A DNA stretch of 64,000 nucleotides. It comes from Brenneria goodwinii. Its GTDB lineage: Bacteria > Pseudomonadota > Gammaproteobacteria > Enterobacterales > Enterobacteriaceae. The position numbers were made by a program, and so were the translations under genes. Where the stretch lies: positions 3,286,001-3,350,000 of the forward strand of contig NZ_CP014137.1 of the NCBI RefSeq assembly GCF_002291445.1, given 5' to 3'. The first letter of the stretch is position 1; each line of letters begins with the position of its first letter. This document shows positions 26,347 to 34,806 of the stretch, in pieces. Under the pieces are notes generated by a model. That model was not told where the DNA came from, ran no database searches, and saw nothing but the letters and a program-made list of their open reading frames with translations.

Positions 26347-26420
26347 GTGACCTGCCCCCACGAAGTGTGAGTCGGCGAAGTAGACGCCAGCAACGATACA
26401 ACCGGCTCCGGTCAGTTTTT
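26347..26420. repeat. Remnant matching the primase 3' end of satellite 1
   Basis: AAGTGTGAG followed by TAGACGCCAGCAACGATACA parallels 19806-19849 (AAGTGTGAG then TAGACGTCAGCAACGATACA), where the primase remnant stops. It shows that the second satellite once carried the same primase tail, immediately upstream of its own toxin-antitoxin slot. Confidence 0.7.
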
Positions 26421-26438
26421 TACTATTGAAACATAGAG

Positions 26439-26918
26439 TTACCAGAGCGGTAGAAGCAACGTGCTAGGCTGGATTTCCGAGGGCGTAAAGCCCCAGTGCA
26501 GATAAAAAGCCTTTGCCTCCTCAGACAGCGCATGAACTAATAGCGCTTTCGTTCCCACCTGTTCAGCAACCAGCTGAGAACGTAAGACCGCATCTTTCAA
26601 CAGCCGCGCACCAATCCCCCGACGGTGATAGCGTTCATCCACCGCCAGACGCCCCAATACTAATACGGGAAGCGGATCAGGCATGTTACGCCGTAAAGCA
26701 CCCGATACAGATTGACGCTGTACGCTTCCCGTTGCCAGCGCGTAAAAGCCAACAACCTGATTTCCACCCGATTCACACACAACAAAGATTCGTGATGCAC
26801 TAATGGTTTGATTCTTGAATGCTTTACGCTTCAGCCATTCGTCCAGTGTTGGCTCTGAACTTCGGAAATCAACAACGGCATGCTGAGGTAATAATAATTC
26901 AGGTGCCGTTATTCCCAC
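26439..26918 (-). CDS. GNAT acetyltransferase toxin, TacT family
   Basis: A 159-residue GNAT protein. Members of the TacT family acetylate the amino group of charged tRNAs and stop translation. The acetyl-CoA motif LAVDERYHRRGIGARLLKDA (Q/R-x-x-G-x-G/A type), VVDFRSSEPTLDEWLKRKA and the C-terminal FYLHWGF are typical. It overlaps the DUF1778 antitoxin gene upstream by 10 bases. It occupies the same slot in satellite 2 that the RelE-type pair holds in satellite 1. Confidence 0.92.
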   Translation of the reverse strand: MGITAPELLLPQHAVVDFRSSEPTLDEWLKRKAFKNQTISASRIFVVCESGGNQVVGFYALATGSVQRQSVSGALRRNMPDPLPVLVLGRLAVDERYHRRGIGARLLKDAVLRSQLVAEQVGTKALLVHALSEEAKAFYLHWGFTPSEIQPSTLLLPLW

Positions 26919-27181
26919 GGTGATTTCCTGTCTAATAACGCCTGTAACCGCTCATTCGTTGCGACGGGTTTTTCTAATGCAGTAATAAACGCATCAAATT
27001 GTGATTTATCAACCAGAAACAAGCGTTGATCCAATAGCACCTTTTCCGCCTCACGACATGCCGCTTCAAGGATAAAATCAGTACATGATTTTGAAAGCAG
27101 CTTCGCGGCAACATCTATCAGTTCCCGCTGTGATGATTTCGCCCGAATGTTGATTGGTGTCTCTTTCGCTTCTGTTCTCAT
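26909..27181 (-). CDS. DUF1778 ribbon-helix-helix antitoxin, TacA family
   Basis: A 90-residue antitoxin. The N-terminal ribbon-helix-helix (PINIRAKSSQRELIDVAAKL and SCTDFILEAACREAEKVL) binds the operator; the C-terminal tail (LDRKSPWE) would block the toxin. The gene starts near 27181, with tandem TATAGCGA/GCTATA inverted elements (27195-27210) upstream that may be its operator. Confidence 0.92.
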   Translation of the reverse strand: MRTEAKETPINIRAKSSQRELIDVAAKLLSKSCTDFILEAACREAEKVLLDQRLFLVDKSQFDAFITALEKPVATNERLQALLDRKSPWE

Positions 27182-27192
27182 AACAGCCCCCT

Positions 27193-27211
27193 GTATAGCG
27201 AATAGCTATAC
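27193..27211. promoter_or_regulatory. Possible TacA operator palindrome
   Basis: GTATAGCGAATAGCTATAC contains GTATAGC and GCTATAC arms around five bases, directly upstream of the antitoxin gene. Ribbon-helix-helix antitoxins bind short inverted repeats of this kind at their own promoters. Confidence 0.5.
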
Positions 27212-27231
27212 ATACCCTAAATCTCGCTATA

Positions 27232-27506
27232 GGGTGATGATTAACTTACCACCCATTAATATATTGATTATTAAAATAAAACCGTCTGGTGAAGAGGGTG
27301 AACAGTTTTTCATAAAATCTTTTTATTGCATCATTCCAAATTAAGCGAACAATAAATATACACAAAGGGCATGGCTCGGGGACTTGCTGACAAAATGATC
27401 GATTACCATCATATAACAGCGTTGCTCTTATTCGTAGGCTCACGTTTAGGCCTACAAATAAAGTCTGAATTCGAAATTATAAATTATTTATCATAAGGTT
27501 ATGATG
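27232..27506. repeat. Satellite right-end repeat, copy C
   Basis: Nearly identical over ~275 bp to copy B, in the same orientation, and again directly downstream of a toxin-antitoxin pair. It is followed by a junction to post-ssrA-like DNA, so it marks the right end of satellite 2. Confidence 0.88.
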
Positions 27507-27516
27507 AAAATTCAGA

Positions 27517-27600
27517 CTCCCCCAGCGCATGGCACAAGCCCCGCGGGCTTTTTTACGTCTGCTGGATGCTGTGCAATATTGTGATTTCTCCTTTAGCGCG
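27517..27600. other. Attachment-site remnant and copied ssrA terminator region
   Basis: CTCCCCCAGC resembles the end of the tmRNA acceptor arm (CCCCCCAGCTCC), and the next bases GCATGGCACAAGCCCCGCGGGC with TTTTTTACGTCTGCTGG copy the ssrA terminator at 13643-13680. About 50 bp present after ssrA is missing between the two. This is best read as a decayed attR of the satellite pair. Confidence 0.7.
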
Positions 27601-27689
27601 TCGAACTATATGCTCTGGTTTTCTCAGGCAGGGAAAGGACTTGTCATGTTTGCCGTTGCAGTGGCGGTTTATGAAGTAATGAATGTGTA

Positions 27690-27897
27690 GTCTCCCCTGA
27701 ATTTAATCTTACCGCTTAATGGTGTTCTCTGGTTAAAACACAACCAAACGAGGTTCATCATGAAGAAAGCGAGTTTCACTGAAACTCAGATCCTGCGGGT
27801 TCTAAAGAAGTTGAAGGTGGTCGACATGTAAAGGATGTGTGCCGAGAAAACGGTGTGTCGGAATCCAGCTATTACAACTGGAAAACGGCCGCAGATC
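27690..27897 (+). pseudogene. IS3-family transposase OrfA remnant
   Basis: From the ATG at 27760 the frame reads MKKASFTETQILRVLKK, then after a one-base deletion continues EVEGG(R)HVKDVCRENGVSESS and YYNWK in the next frame. That is the N-terminal helix-turn-helix part of an IS3-family (IS407/ISEc type) OrfA. OrfB and the right end are absent. The upstream TCTCCCCTGAATTTAATCTT may be part of the left end. The neighbouring stretch 27605-27690 encodes a short hydrophobic peptide tail (LWFSQAGKGLVMFAVAVAVY) of unknown origin. Confidence 0.75.
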
Positions 27898-28162
27898 CTT
27901 ATTGATGGTGGCACTTAAGACCGGAGGGTCTACAATTACAATAAAGGGTTCAATGTTGCTGCATCCGGCCTTGCGGCCTTTTTCATTTCTCTGCCTGATG
28001 CGCCATTATCGACAGTAGCCTGTCGTCATCGGTGATGGTGGATACCCACGGTTAACTCAAATAGTAGAGAAAGAAATAATTACATCAGTGACGACTTAAT
28101 AATAGGCAAAATACTTTAATTTGAAATGTAATTTTGGAATTCATTAATAGGACGTAGTTTTT

Positions 28163-29008
28163 ATGAAACTTGATATTGAATGTAACCAAACCAGCTACAA
28201 AGTGATGATTCAACGAGCTGTCCATGAAATTATTGACAAGCCGGTCGTCATGAATGACAAATATACTATGAAATTATTGGAATGTATTAACGATGGAGTA
28301 GCCTCGTTGAAGGAAGCCACGGAAAATGATGACATAATGTCAAGAATATTGCGAGGAAGTTTAATCTCAAGAAGCATGTATTCTATGAATTTAATTAAAA
28401 AAAACAGGGATAGAGTAAGGCAAATCATTTTCCTTGGGGGAGGATTAGACACTATTTCATTTTCCTTGAGCGATGAACACAAAGACCTGACTTTCTTTGA
28501 AGTTGATTGTGGTGAGGATGCATTAAAAAAGAAATTAATTTTAGACAAAGAAAATAAAAAGCCTATAAAAATAATTAATCACGACATAGAGAGCAATGAT
28601 CTATTTAATCATTTAGAAATGGCTGGTGTTGATTTTTCTGAGCCGGTTGGCATCATTATGCTTGGCGTTTCAATATATTTACAAGAAAATAATTTTTATA
28701 CGCTTTTGAAGAAAATAAAAAAAATCGCTGCCAACGGCAGCTATATGGCGTTTGATTATTATATTCCAATAGATAGGATACCCGCTAAATATAGAGAAAT
28801 CCTCACCTCTAGATTTGAATTATTAAATAACCTAGGTGAGCCTATTGTTTTTACAGCTGATACGATTGACATGGTTGAAAGAATAAAAGAACTAGGATTT
28901 TCTAAAATAGAAAACGTCAGTGCTGACGAATTAAACAGCACATATCTGTTAAATCACAGTAATATAAAAGTCGAGGGATACTTTAATATCATTAGCTTTT
29001 CAATTTAG
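28163..29008 (+). CDS. SAM-dependent methyltransferase, leucine carboxyl methyltransferase-like family
   Basis: A 281-residue protein of the PPM1/LCM-type (O-methyltransferase) fold. IIFLGGGLDTISFSL (about residues 88-102) is the SAM-binding glycine motif with the following Asp, FFEVDCGE is motif II and the GVSIYLQENNFYTLL segment matches the GVTMYL-like motif of the family. Such bacterial enzymes often methylate carboxyl or hydroxyl groups in secondary metabolites. RBS AGGAC precedes ATG 28163. The gene is strikingly AT-rich in a GC-rich region, between an IS remnant and gene fragments, so it was acquired horizontally. Substrate unknown. Confidence 0.75.
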   Translation: MKLDIECNQTSYKVMIQRAVHEIIDKPVVMNDKYTMKLLECINDGVASLKEATENDDIMSRILRGSLISRSMYSMNLIKKNRDRVRQIIFLGGGLDTISFSLSDEHKDLTFFEVDCGEDALKKKLILDKENKKPIKIINHDIESNDLFNHLEMAGVDFSEPVGIIMLGVSIYLQENNFYTLLKKIKKIAANGSYMAFDYYIPIDRIPAKYREILTSRFELLNNLGEPIVFTADTIDMVERIKELGFSKIENVSADELNSTYLLNHSNIKVEGYFNIISFSI

Positions 29009-29049
29009 ACCCCATTCCATGAGAGCCTGCTGGGACATTTATAGATTAG

Positions 29050-29133
29050 CTGGACCAGATCCGCCACGCCGAGATCATCCTGCAACGTCAGCCCGCAGAG
29101 GTGGTTACCCGGCCGGCGATCTTCTCTGAATAA
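29050..29133 (+). pseudogene. codA 3' fragment
   Basis: Twenty-eight codons (LDQIRHAEIILQRQPAEVV, then TRPAIFSE and stop) match the end of the intact cytosine deaminase gene at 33466-34719 (IRHGEIILQRQPAEVV). Diverged at several bases, so the duplication is not recent. It is followed by a lysE fragment, as in the intact locus. Confidence 0.88.
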
Positions 29134-29253
29134 GAGAAAAATACGGCCGATCGTCGCAACGCATCATCGCGTTGGACAAGCTCATTATCTATCCGAATAT
29201 ACGCCGATTGATATCTGCAACCCATACCGTGATTTTGAACCTCAGGAGCACCC

Positions 29254-29676
29254 ATGAGTTTTAGTCTTTGGCTCGCTTATACCGGTATTATCAGCGCATG
29301 AATCGCGATACCGGGCCCGTCGGCTTTGCTTTGCATGTTCCACGGACTGCGCTACGGGCATACCCGCGCCACCGCGACCGTGCTGGGCGGCACCATTGCG
29401 ACCTTCAAGGGCGGGCTTGAAGTATTGACTCGCTATATGGCGAAAGAGTTCGGGGAGCGAGGTATCCGAGTCAACGCCGTGTCGCCAGGCCCGATTCGCA
29501 CTGAACTTGGCGGCGGTTTAAATGCCGAATTCGAAAATTTGCTCGCTTCGCAGACGGCTCTTGGACGGGTCGGCGAACCCGAAGAAGTCGCTGGTGTCAT
29601 TGCTTCACTGCTCACCGCCGACGGCGGCTGGATTAATGCCCAGACAATTGAAGTTTCGGGCGGCTACATCATCTGA
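29254..29676 (+). pseudogene. Chimeric pseudogene: lysE 5' fragment joined to SDR 3' fragment
   Basis: 29254-29403 copies the first 50 codons of the LysE-type gene at 34807 (MSFSLWLAYTGIISA) but has a TGA at codon 16. At about 29404 the frame joins a short-chain dehydrogenase C-terminus: KGGLEVLTRYMAKEFGERG, then IRVNAVSPGPIRTEL and VSGGYII. The SDR catalytic Tyr-Lys region is lost. The join leaves an open frame from 29326, but no functional product is expected. Confidence 0.85.
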
Positions 29677-29691
29677 AATCAGGAGAGAACC

Positions 29692-30088
29692 ATGCTGGAT
29701 CATCTATTTCTTTCGGTAAGCAATACTGACCGCTCCATCCGCCTTTTATGAAAGAGTACTCCCCATTCTTGGGATCACCAGCCGCCATGACTATGACGGC
29801 AAAGACGGTCCTGCGGGCCATCCCGATCTGAAAGGCTTTGGCGCGAACGGTCGGATATTCTTCTGGCTCAGGCAAGGAACGGTTTCAGCCGATGCCGTGC
29901 ACGTAGGTTTCGTTGCCGAATCGGAAGAGAGGGTTAACCAGGCCCATGCCGAAGCCCTGGCGGCTGGCGCGACAGAAATTCATCCACCAGGCGCGCAATT
30001 TCATTATGACCCACGCTACTACGCGGCGCAGGTCAGGGATCCCGACGGCTATAGCCTGGAATTTGTCTACAAGAGCTGGCAGCACTGA
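29692..30088 (+). pseudogene. VOC/glyoxalase-fold protein, frameshifted
   Basis: Starts MLDHLFLSVSNTDRSIR and then, after one extra base near 29748, continues FYERVLPILGITSRHDYDG, HVGFVAESEERVNQAH and RDPDGYSLEFVYKSW in another frame. This is a ~130-residue vicinal-oxygen-chelate protein; His, Glu ligand positions are recognisable. A GGAGAG site precedes the ATG. A sequencing error could also explain the shift, since the rest is clean. Confidence 0.8.
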
Positions 30089-30091
30089 ACC

Positions 30092-30460
30092 ATGAAAAAA
30101 TTAATGATTTATGGCGCGACTGGCTATACCGGTCGCATGATCGTCACCCAGGCGATGATCTTAGGAGTGCCGCTGATACTCGCCGGGCGCAACGATGCAA
30201 AACTGGCCGCACTGGCCTCAGAGCTGAATCTGCCTTACCGTTCCTTTTCTCTGAGTGAGTCAGCCAGTATTGATGAGGCGCTTGCCGATGTGGCGATACT
30301 TCTAAACTGCGTGGGCCCTTTTATGCGCACAGCCGATACGCTGATGAAGGTAGCGATCCGGAAAAAAATACATTATCTCGACATCGCCGCTGAACTTGAC
30401 AGCTACAGGCTGGCTGAAAGCCTCGACAGAGACGCCCGCGCTGCTGGCGTGATGCTGTAG
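30092..30460 (+). pseudogene. Saccharopine dehydrogenase-like oxidoreductase, truncated N-terminus
   Basis: A 122-codon frame with the Rossmann motif MIYGATGYTGRMIVTQA and LLNCVGPFMRTADTLMKVA, which match the NAD(P)-binding domain of saccharopine dehydrogenase-type proteins (usually 340-400 residues). It stops after RDARAAGVML, before the second domain. It follows the VOC fragment by 3 bases, so the two once formed an operon. Confidence 0.75.
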
Positions 30461-30920
30461 GCTCTTACTTAGAATCTAGCGATGAAGGCTGAATTGATAT
30501 GCATTTTATCATGCGGTTATGTTTGATATGTCGGCATTCTCTGCATATCAAAAACGCGCGCCTTAATGATTTTCGGCGGAACCGCGCATCATCATAGTGC
30601 ACAGCGCCGGGTAGTCTGCCCTGCGGGCGACAATCCGCCGTCGTTGCCGGGAAAACGGCGCAGACAGGCAGATCATATCCGCGCCCGAAATATGTGCATA
30701 TTGCACAATCCCACCCCGTTCAATCGGCGGCGCTACGCACAATAATGCAGAATACTTCCGCAAACGGCGGCCCAACGCGGCTGTCTGGTACGCCGTTTGC
30801 TTTCTCTGGCCAGGCTGCCCGATCCGTACCGGCGTTAATGGGGGGATCGCGTTCGCCGATAACGGCCGGTCCGGCGCAACCGCAGGCGGCCCTAAGACAC
30901 CGTTTCCACAGGAGATCCCC
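30461..30920. other. Intergenic region before codB
   Basis: About 460 bp with no gene. It holds a 9-bp perfect inverted repeat TTTGATATG / CATATCAAA (30532-30562, 13-nt spacer), a candidate operator or weak terminator. The codB promoter must lie in the right half. The reverse frame of 121 codons lacks any family features. Confidence 0.5.
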
Positions 30921-32186
30921 ATGCGCAATGAAGTTCCAACGGACTACCCGCTTTCGGCGGTTCCCCTTTCCGCACGCAAAGGGCTGCTGTCCACCTCGCT
31001 GGTGCTGGTCAGTTTTACCCTGTTTACCGCCACGATGTTCGCCGGAGGAAAGCTGGCCAGCGGTTTTACCTTCCGTGAATTGCTCTGGGTGGTGCTGATC
31101 GGCAACCTGTTGCTCGGCGCCTACTCCGCCATCCTGGCCTATATCGCCTACCGCAGCGGTCTTAACACTCTGCTGATGGGGCGCTTCTGTTTCGGCGAAT
31201 GGGGCTGCAAACTGGCGGACTCGCTCCTCGGGTTCACCCAGATCGGCTGGTATTCCTGGGGCGTGGCCACCATCGCCATCGTGCTGATCAAAATCCTCGG
31301 TCTGCCGCCGAGTTGGGAAATTCCGCTGATGATGGTGTTCGGCTTCGCCTTCTGCGTCACCGCCTATATCGGCTACCACGGCCTTGAATGGTTATCGCGC
31401 TTCGCCGTGCCGGCCATGTTGATCTTCATTGTCATCAGCTTTATCAAGAGCGGTGAGGATATGGGGTCATGGAGCCAATTGGCATCAATGACGCCCAGCG
31501 ACCCAATGTCTCTGGCGACCGGCATCACCGTGGTGTTCGGCACCTTCGTCAGCGGCGGCACCCAGTCCACCAACTGGAGCCGATTCGCCAAATCCGGGCC
31601 GGTTGCGATATGGTCCACGCTGCTGGCGTTCTTTATCGGCAACGGTCTGATGGTCTTCACCGGCGCCTTCGGCGCGCTGGTCTACCAGCAGGCCGATATC
31701 GTCGATGTGATGCTGGCCCAGGGTCTGGTTACCCTGGCGGTGCTAATGCTGATCGTCAATATCTGGACCACCCAGGACAACACCATCTACAACTTCGCCG
31801 TGGCGGGATGCAACCTGCTACGCACGCCCAATCGCAAATGGATGACCCTGGCGGGCGCCGCCATCGGAACGCTGCTTGCCATCGGCGGCATGTATGACAT
31901 GCTGATCCCTTATCTGATCCTGCTCGGCACCTTTATTCCGCCCATCGGCGGCGTGATCATGGCGGATTTCTGGCTACGCTATAAAGGTCAGTACCCGAGC
32001 CTGGAAACCACCGCCCTACCCGCGTTCAACGTTCGGGGGCTGGCAGCCTACGCCATCGCCTCGGCAGTGGCCTATGTTTCGCCCTGGATTGCCCCGCTGG
32101 TCGGCATTCTGGTCGCCGTGGCGGTCTATGGCGTGCTGATTCGTCTGACCACGGGCGCCGCCGTTTCTACCGAAACCTCATCCTAA
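30921..32186 (+). CDS. codB: Cytosine/pyrimidine permease, NCS1 family
   Basis: A 421-residue inner-membrane transporter with about twelve hydrophobic segments. The NCS1 pattern is clear: SARKGLLSTSLVLVSFTLF, MFAGGKLASGF, IGWYSWGVATIA and NIWTTQDNTIYNFAVAG. It imports cytosine or a related base. ATG 30921 follows AGGAGAT. The downstream PucR regulator, codA-type deaminase and exporter suggest one operon. Confidence 0.92.
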   Translation: MRNEVPTDYPLSAVPLSARKGLLSTSLVLVSFTLFTATMFAGGKLASGFTFRELLWVVLIGNLLLGAYSAILAYIAYRSGLNTLLMGRFCFGEWGCKLADSLLGFTQIGWYSWGVATIAIVLIKILGLPPSWEIPLMMVFGFAFCVTAYIGYHGLEWLSRFAVPAMLIFIVISFIKSGEDMGSWSQLASMTPSDPMSLATGITVVFGTFVSGGTQSTNWSRFAKSGPVAIWSTLLAFFIGNGLMVFTGAFGALVYQQADIVDVMLAQGLVTLAVLMLIVNIWTTQDNTIYNFAVAGCNLLRTPNRKWMTLAGAAIGTLLAIGGMYDMLIPYLILLGTFIPPIGGVIMADFWLRYKGQYPSLETTALPAFNVRGLAAYAIASAVAYVSPWIAPLVGILVAVAVYGVLIRLTTGAAVSTETSS

Positions 32187-32213
32187 GCCGCGTTAGTCTG
32201 ACAAGGATCCTCC

Positions 32214-33419
32214 ATGCCGATCACCTGTGCCGACATCCCCCACCTGCCCGGACTGGAAAGCATCCGTTTCCGGGCGGGTTTTCAGGGCGCCAACCGGGTA
32301 GTTCGCTGGCCCTATGTCGCGGAGAACGACACCATCCGCCCCTGGGTGGAAGGCGGCGAGCTGGTGTTTATCACCGGTATCAACCACCAGCGCGATAGCG
32401 CCAACCTCTGCCAACTGATTGAGGAAGGCCGTTCCCGCCAGGTGGCAGGCATGGTGATCCTGACCGGGCAACCCTATATTCGCCGTATCCCGGAAGCCGT
32501 GATAAGGCTGGCCAACCAGTATGGCTTCGCGCTGCTGGAACAGCCCTACGATTTGAAGATGGTCAGCGTCACCGAAATCATCAGTAACGCCATCGTGCAG
32601 GATAATCTGCTCGGCCACTCTCGCCGCCTGTTTCTTGGGCGGATCATCGCCGGCATTGCCGAAGCGCCGGAGTTGATCCATCTGCGCGCCAGAGAGTTGA
32701 ATATTGAACCCGAACAACCGCTGACCGGCGTCGTGATCCGCCTGACTCAAGGGGGCGATCGCCAGCAATGCGAAAACTGGCAGACGCATCTGGATAGCTA
32801 TCTGGCCGAACGCCTGTCGCTGCGCGGCAATCCGTTTCCGGTGTTGCGTCAGTTGGATGACTGGCAGTTAATCTGGAGCGCCGCGCCCGATAACGAGGAT
32901 ATCGCCCAATTGTTGTCGCCCCTGCGTCAGGCGCTCCCCGATTTGCCGTTGACGGTCGGCATCGGCGGCGAGTGCAAGGGCCTCAGCAGGCTGGCGGATA
33001 GCGTACAACAGGCGCGGGAAGCGGCCACCTTCGCTGAAATCCACCAGCAGTTATTCGAACCGGTGTATTATCGGGAACTGGGCGTCGCCCGCCTGTTCGC
33101 CGCCGTCCAGGACAAACGTCTGCTGCGCGATTTTTGCAGTCAGACCCTGGGGCCGCTGTGTTTCAACCGCAGCCGCGAAGCCCAGGATCTCAAGGCGACG
33201 CTGGCGAGCTATCTCAACAGCCACGGCCGCCATGTTGAAGCCGCCCGCGCGCTGGGTATTCACCGCAATACCCTTCGATACCGGCTGGCGGCGCTGGAGA
33301 AAATGACGGGCCGCGCGCTGCTGGATCCGCTGCACCGGCTCAACCTGCACAACGCCCTGTTGATCGAGCGCATACTGTTGCACACCCATCAGCTCGATCC
33401 TCACGAGTCCGATGGCTGA
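32214..33419 (+). CDS. PucR-family transcriptional regulator
   Basis: A 401-residue regulator. The N-terminal PucR domain begins MPITCADIPHLPGLESIRFR with WPYVAENDTIRPWVEGGELV, and the C-terminal helix-turn-helix is HVEAARALGIHRNTLRYRLA with the PucR tail. PucR proteins control purine and related catabolism; E. coli codBA has no such internal regulator, so here the permease-deaminase operon probably carries its own switch. It lies 27 bp after codB, and its stop overlaps the extended codA frame. Confidence 0.88.
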   Translation: MPITCADIPHLPGLESIRFRAGFQGANRVVRWPYVAENDTIRPWVEGGELVFITGINHQRDSANLCQLIEEGRSRQVAGMVILTGQPYIRRIPEAVIRLANQYGFALLEQPYDLKMVSVTEIISNAIVQDNLLGHSRRLFLGRIIAGIAEAPELIHLRARELNIEPEQPLTGVVIRLTQGGDRQQCENWQTHLDSYLAERLSLRGNPFPVLRQLDDWQLIWSAAPDNEDIAQLLSPLRQALPDLPLTVGIGGECKGLSRLADSVQQAREAATFAEIHQQLFEPVYYRELGVARLFAAVQDKRLLRDFCSQTLGPLCFNRSREAQDLKATLASYLNSHGRHVEAARALGIHRNTLRYRLAALEKMTGRALLDPLHRLNLHNALLIERILLHTHQLDPHESDG

Positions 33420-33465
33420 CGGCCTTCCGACCCGCAATCTTTCCGTCACGACAAGGAGAATACTA

Positions 33466-34719
33466 ATGAGAATCGTCAACGCCCGCCTGCGCCATCGTCC
33501 GGAACTGTTCACGCTGGAAATCCGCGACGGAATATTCACCGCGATCGTGCCGCAAACCGCCATACAGCATGCCGCGGCGGATGAGATCGACGTACAGGGC
33601 AACCTCGCCTGCGCGCCTTTCGTCGAACCTCATATTCATCTCGATGCGGCGCTTACGGCCGGGGAGCCCAACTGGAACCAGAGCGGCACCCTGTTCGAAG
33701 GCATTGAGCGCTGGGCCGAACGCAAGCCGCTGCTCACGCCCGACGATATTCGCACCCGCGCCCGGAAAACCATTCAACTGCTGATGGAGAACGGCGTGCA
33801 GGCGATCCGCACCCATGTCGATACCACCGATCCAACGCTGACGGCAACCAAGGTGCTGTGCGAGCTGCGCGAGGAGTTGAAAGGTCAGGTGGAACTCCAG
33901 GTGGTGGCCTTTCCCCAGGAGGGACTTCTCTCTTATCCCAACGGCCTGCGGCTGATGGAAGAAGCGCTGGAAATCGGCGTCGACGTGGTGGGCGGCATCC
34001 CGCATTTCGAGTACACCCGGGAGTTGGGCGAGGCTTCCATGAAGCAGGTTATCGCTCTGGCGAAAAAATACGATCGCCTGGTGGATGTGCACTGCGATGA
34101 AATCGATGATCCCAATTCGCGTTTTCTGGAAGTGCTGGCGGCCGAGGCGCTATTCAACGACATGGGACACCGCGTCACCGCCAGCCACACCACCGCCATG
34201 CACTCCTACGACAACGCCTACTGCTCCAAGCTATTCCGTCTGCTGAAAAAGTCCGGCATCAGCTTCGTCTCCTGCCCTACGGAGAGCATCCACCTGCAAG
34301 GACGTTTCGATACCTTCCCCAAACGCCGCGGCGTGACGCGGGTGAAGGAACTGCTGGCGGCTGGGATGAATGTCTGTCTGGCACAGGATTCGATATTCGA
34401 TCCCTGGTATTCCCTCGGCAATGGTAAGCTGCTGCGGGTGTTGGATGCGGGGCTGCATATCTGCCAGATGATGGGCTATCAGGACATTTCCACGGCGCTG
34501 AGCCTGATCACCGACAACAGCGCCAAAGCGCTGGGTATTGATGCGCGTTACGGCATTGAGGTCGGCAAGCCCGCCAATCTGATCGTATTGTCCGGCGAAA
34601 ACGATTATGAAGCGATCCGCCGTCAAGAGGACGTGCTCTGGTCGATCCGCCACGGCGAGATTATCCTGCAACGCCAGCCCGCAGAGGTGGTTACCCGGCC
34701 GGCAATATTTCCTGGGTAA
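33466..34719 (+). CDS. codA: Cytosine deaminase-type amidohydrolase
   Basis: A 417-residue enzyme that would deaminate cytosine (or isoguanine/creatinine-like bases) to uracil and ammonia. Metal-binding motifs are EPHIHLDAAL (His-x-His), VDVHCDEIDD (His plus Glu), SHTTAM and AQDSIFDPWYSLGNG (Asp). ATG 33466 has AAGGAGA 6-11 bases upstream; the longer frame runs into pucR. Part of the codB-pucR-codA-lysE unit. A diverged 3' fragment of this gene lies at 29050. Confidence 0.92.
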   Translation: MRIVNARLRHRPELFTLEIRDGIFTAIVPQTAIQHAAADEIDVQGNLACAPFVEPHIHLDAALTAGEPNWNQSGTLFEGIERWAERKPLLTPDDIRTRARKTIQLLMENGVQAIRTHVDTTDPTLTATKVLCELREELKGQVELQVVAFPQEGLLSYPNGLRLMEEALEIGVDVVGGIPHFEYTRELGEASMKQVIALAKKYDRLVDVHCDEIDDPNSRFLEVLAAEALFNDMGHRVTASHTTAMHSYDNAYCSKLFRLLKKSGISFVSCPTESIHLQGRFDTFPKRRGVTRVKELLAAGMNVCLAQDSIFDPWYSLGNGKLLRVLDAGLHICQMMGYQDISTALSLITDNSAKALGIDARYGIEVGKPANLIVLSGENDYEAIRRQEDVLWSIRHGEIILQRQPAEVVTRPAIFPG

Positions 34720-34806
34720 GAAAAGAACACGGACAATAACCACGGTGCAGCATCGCGTTATCTATGCGAATATACGCCGATTGATATCTACACCTCAGGA
34801 GCAACC

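Noticed and set aside
30563..30928. 121-codon reverse ORF upstream of codB
   Set aside because: No family features, and it covers the expected codB promoter and ribosome site.
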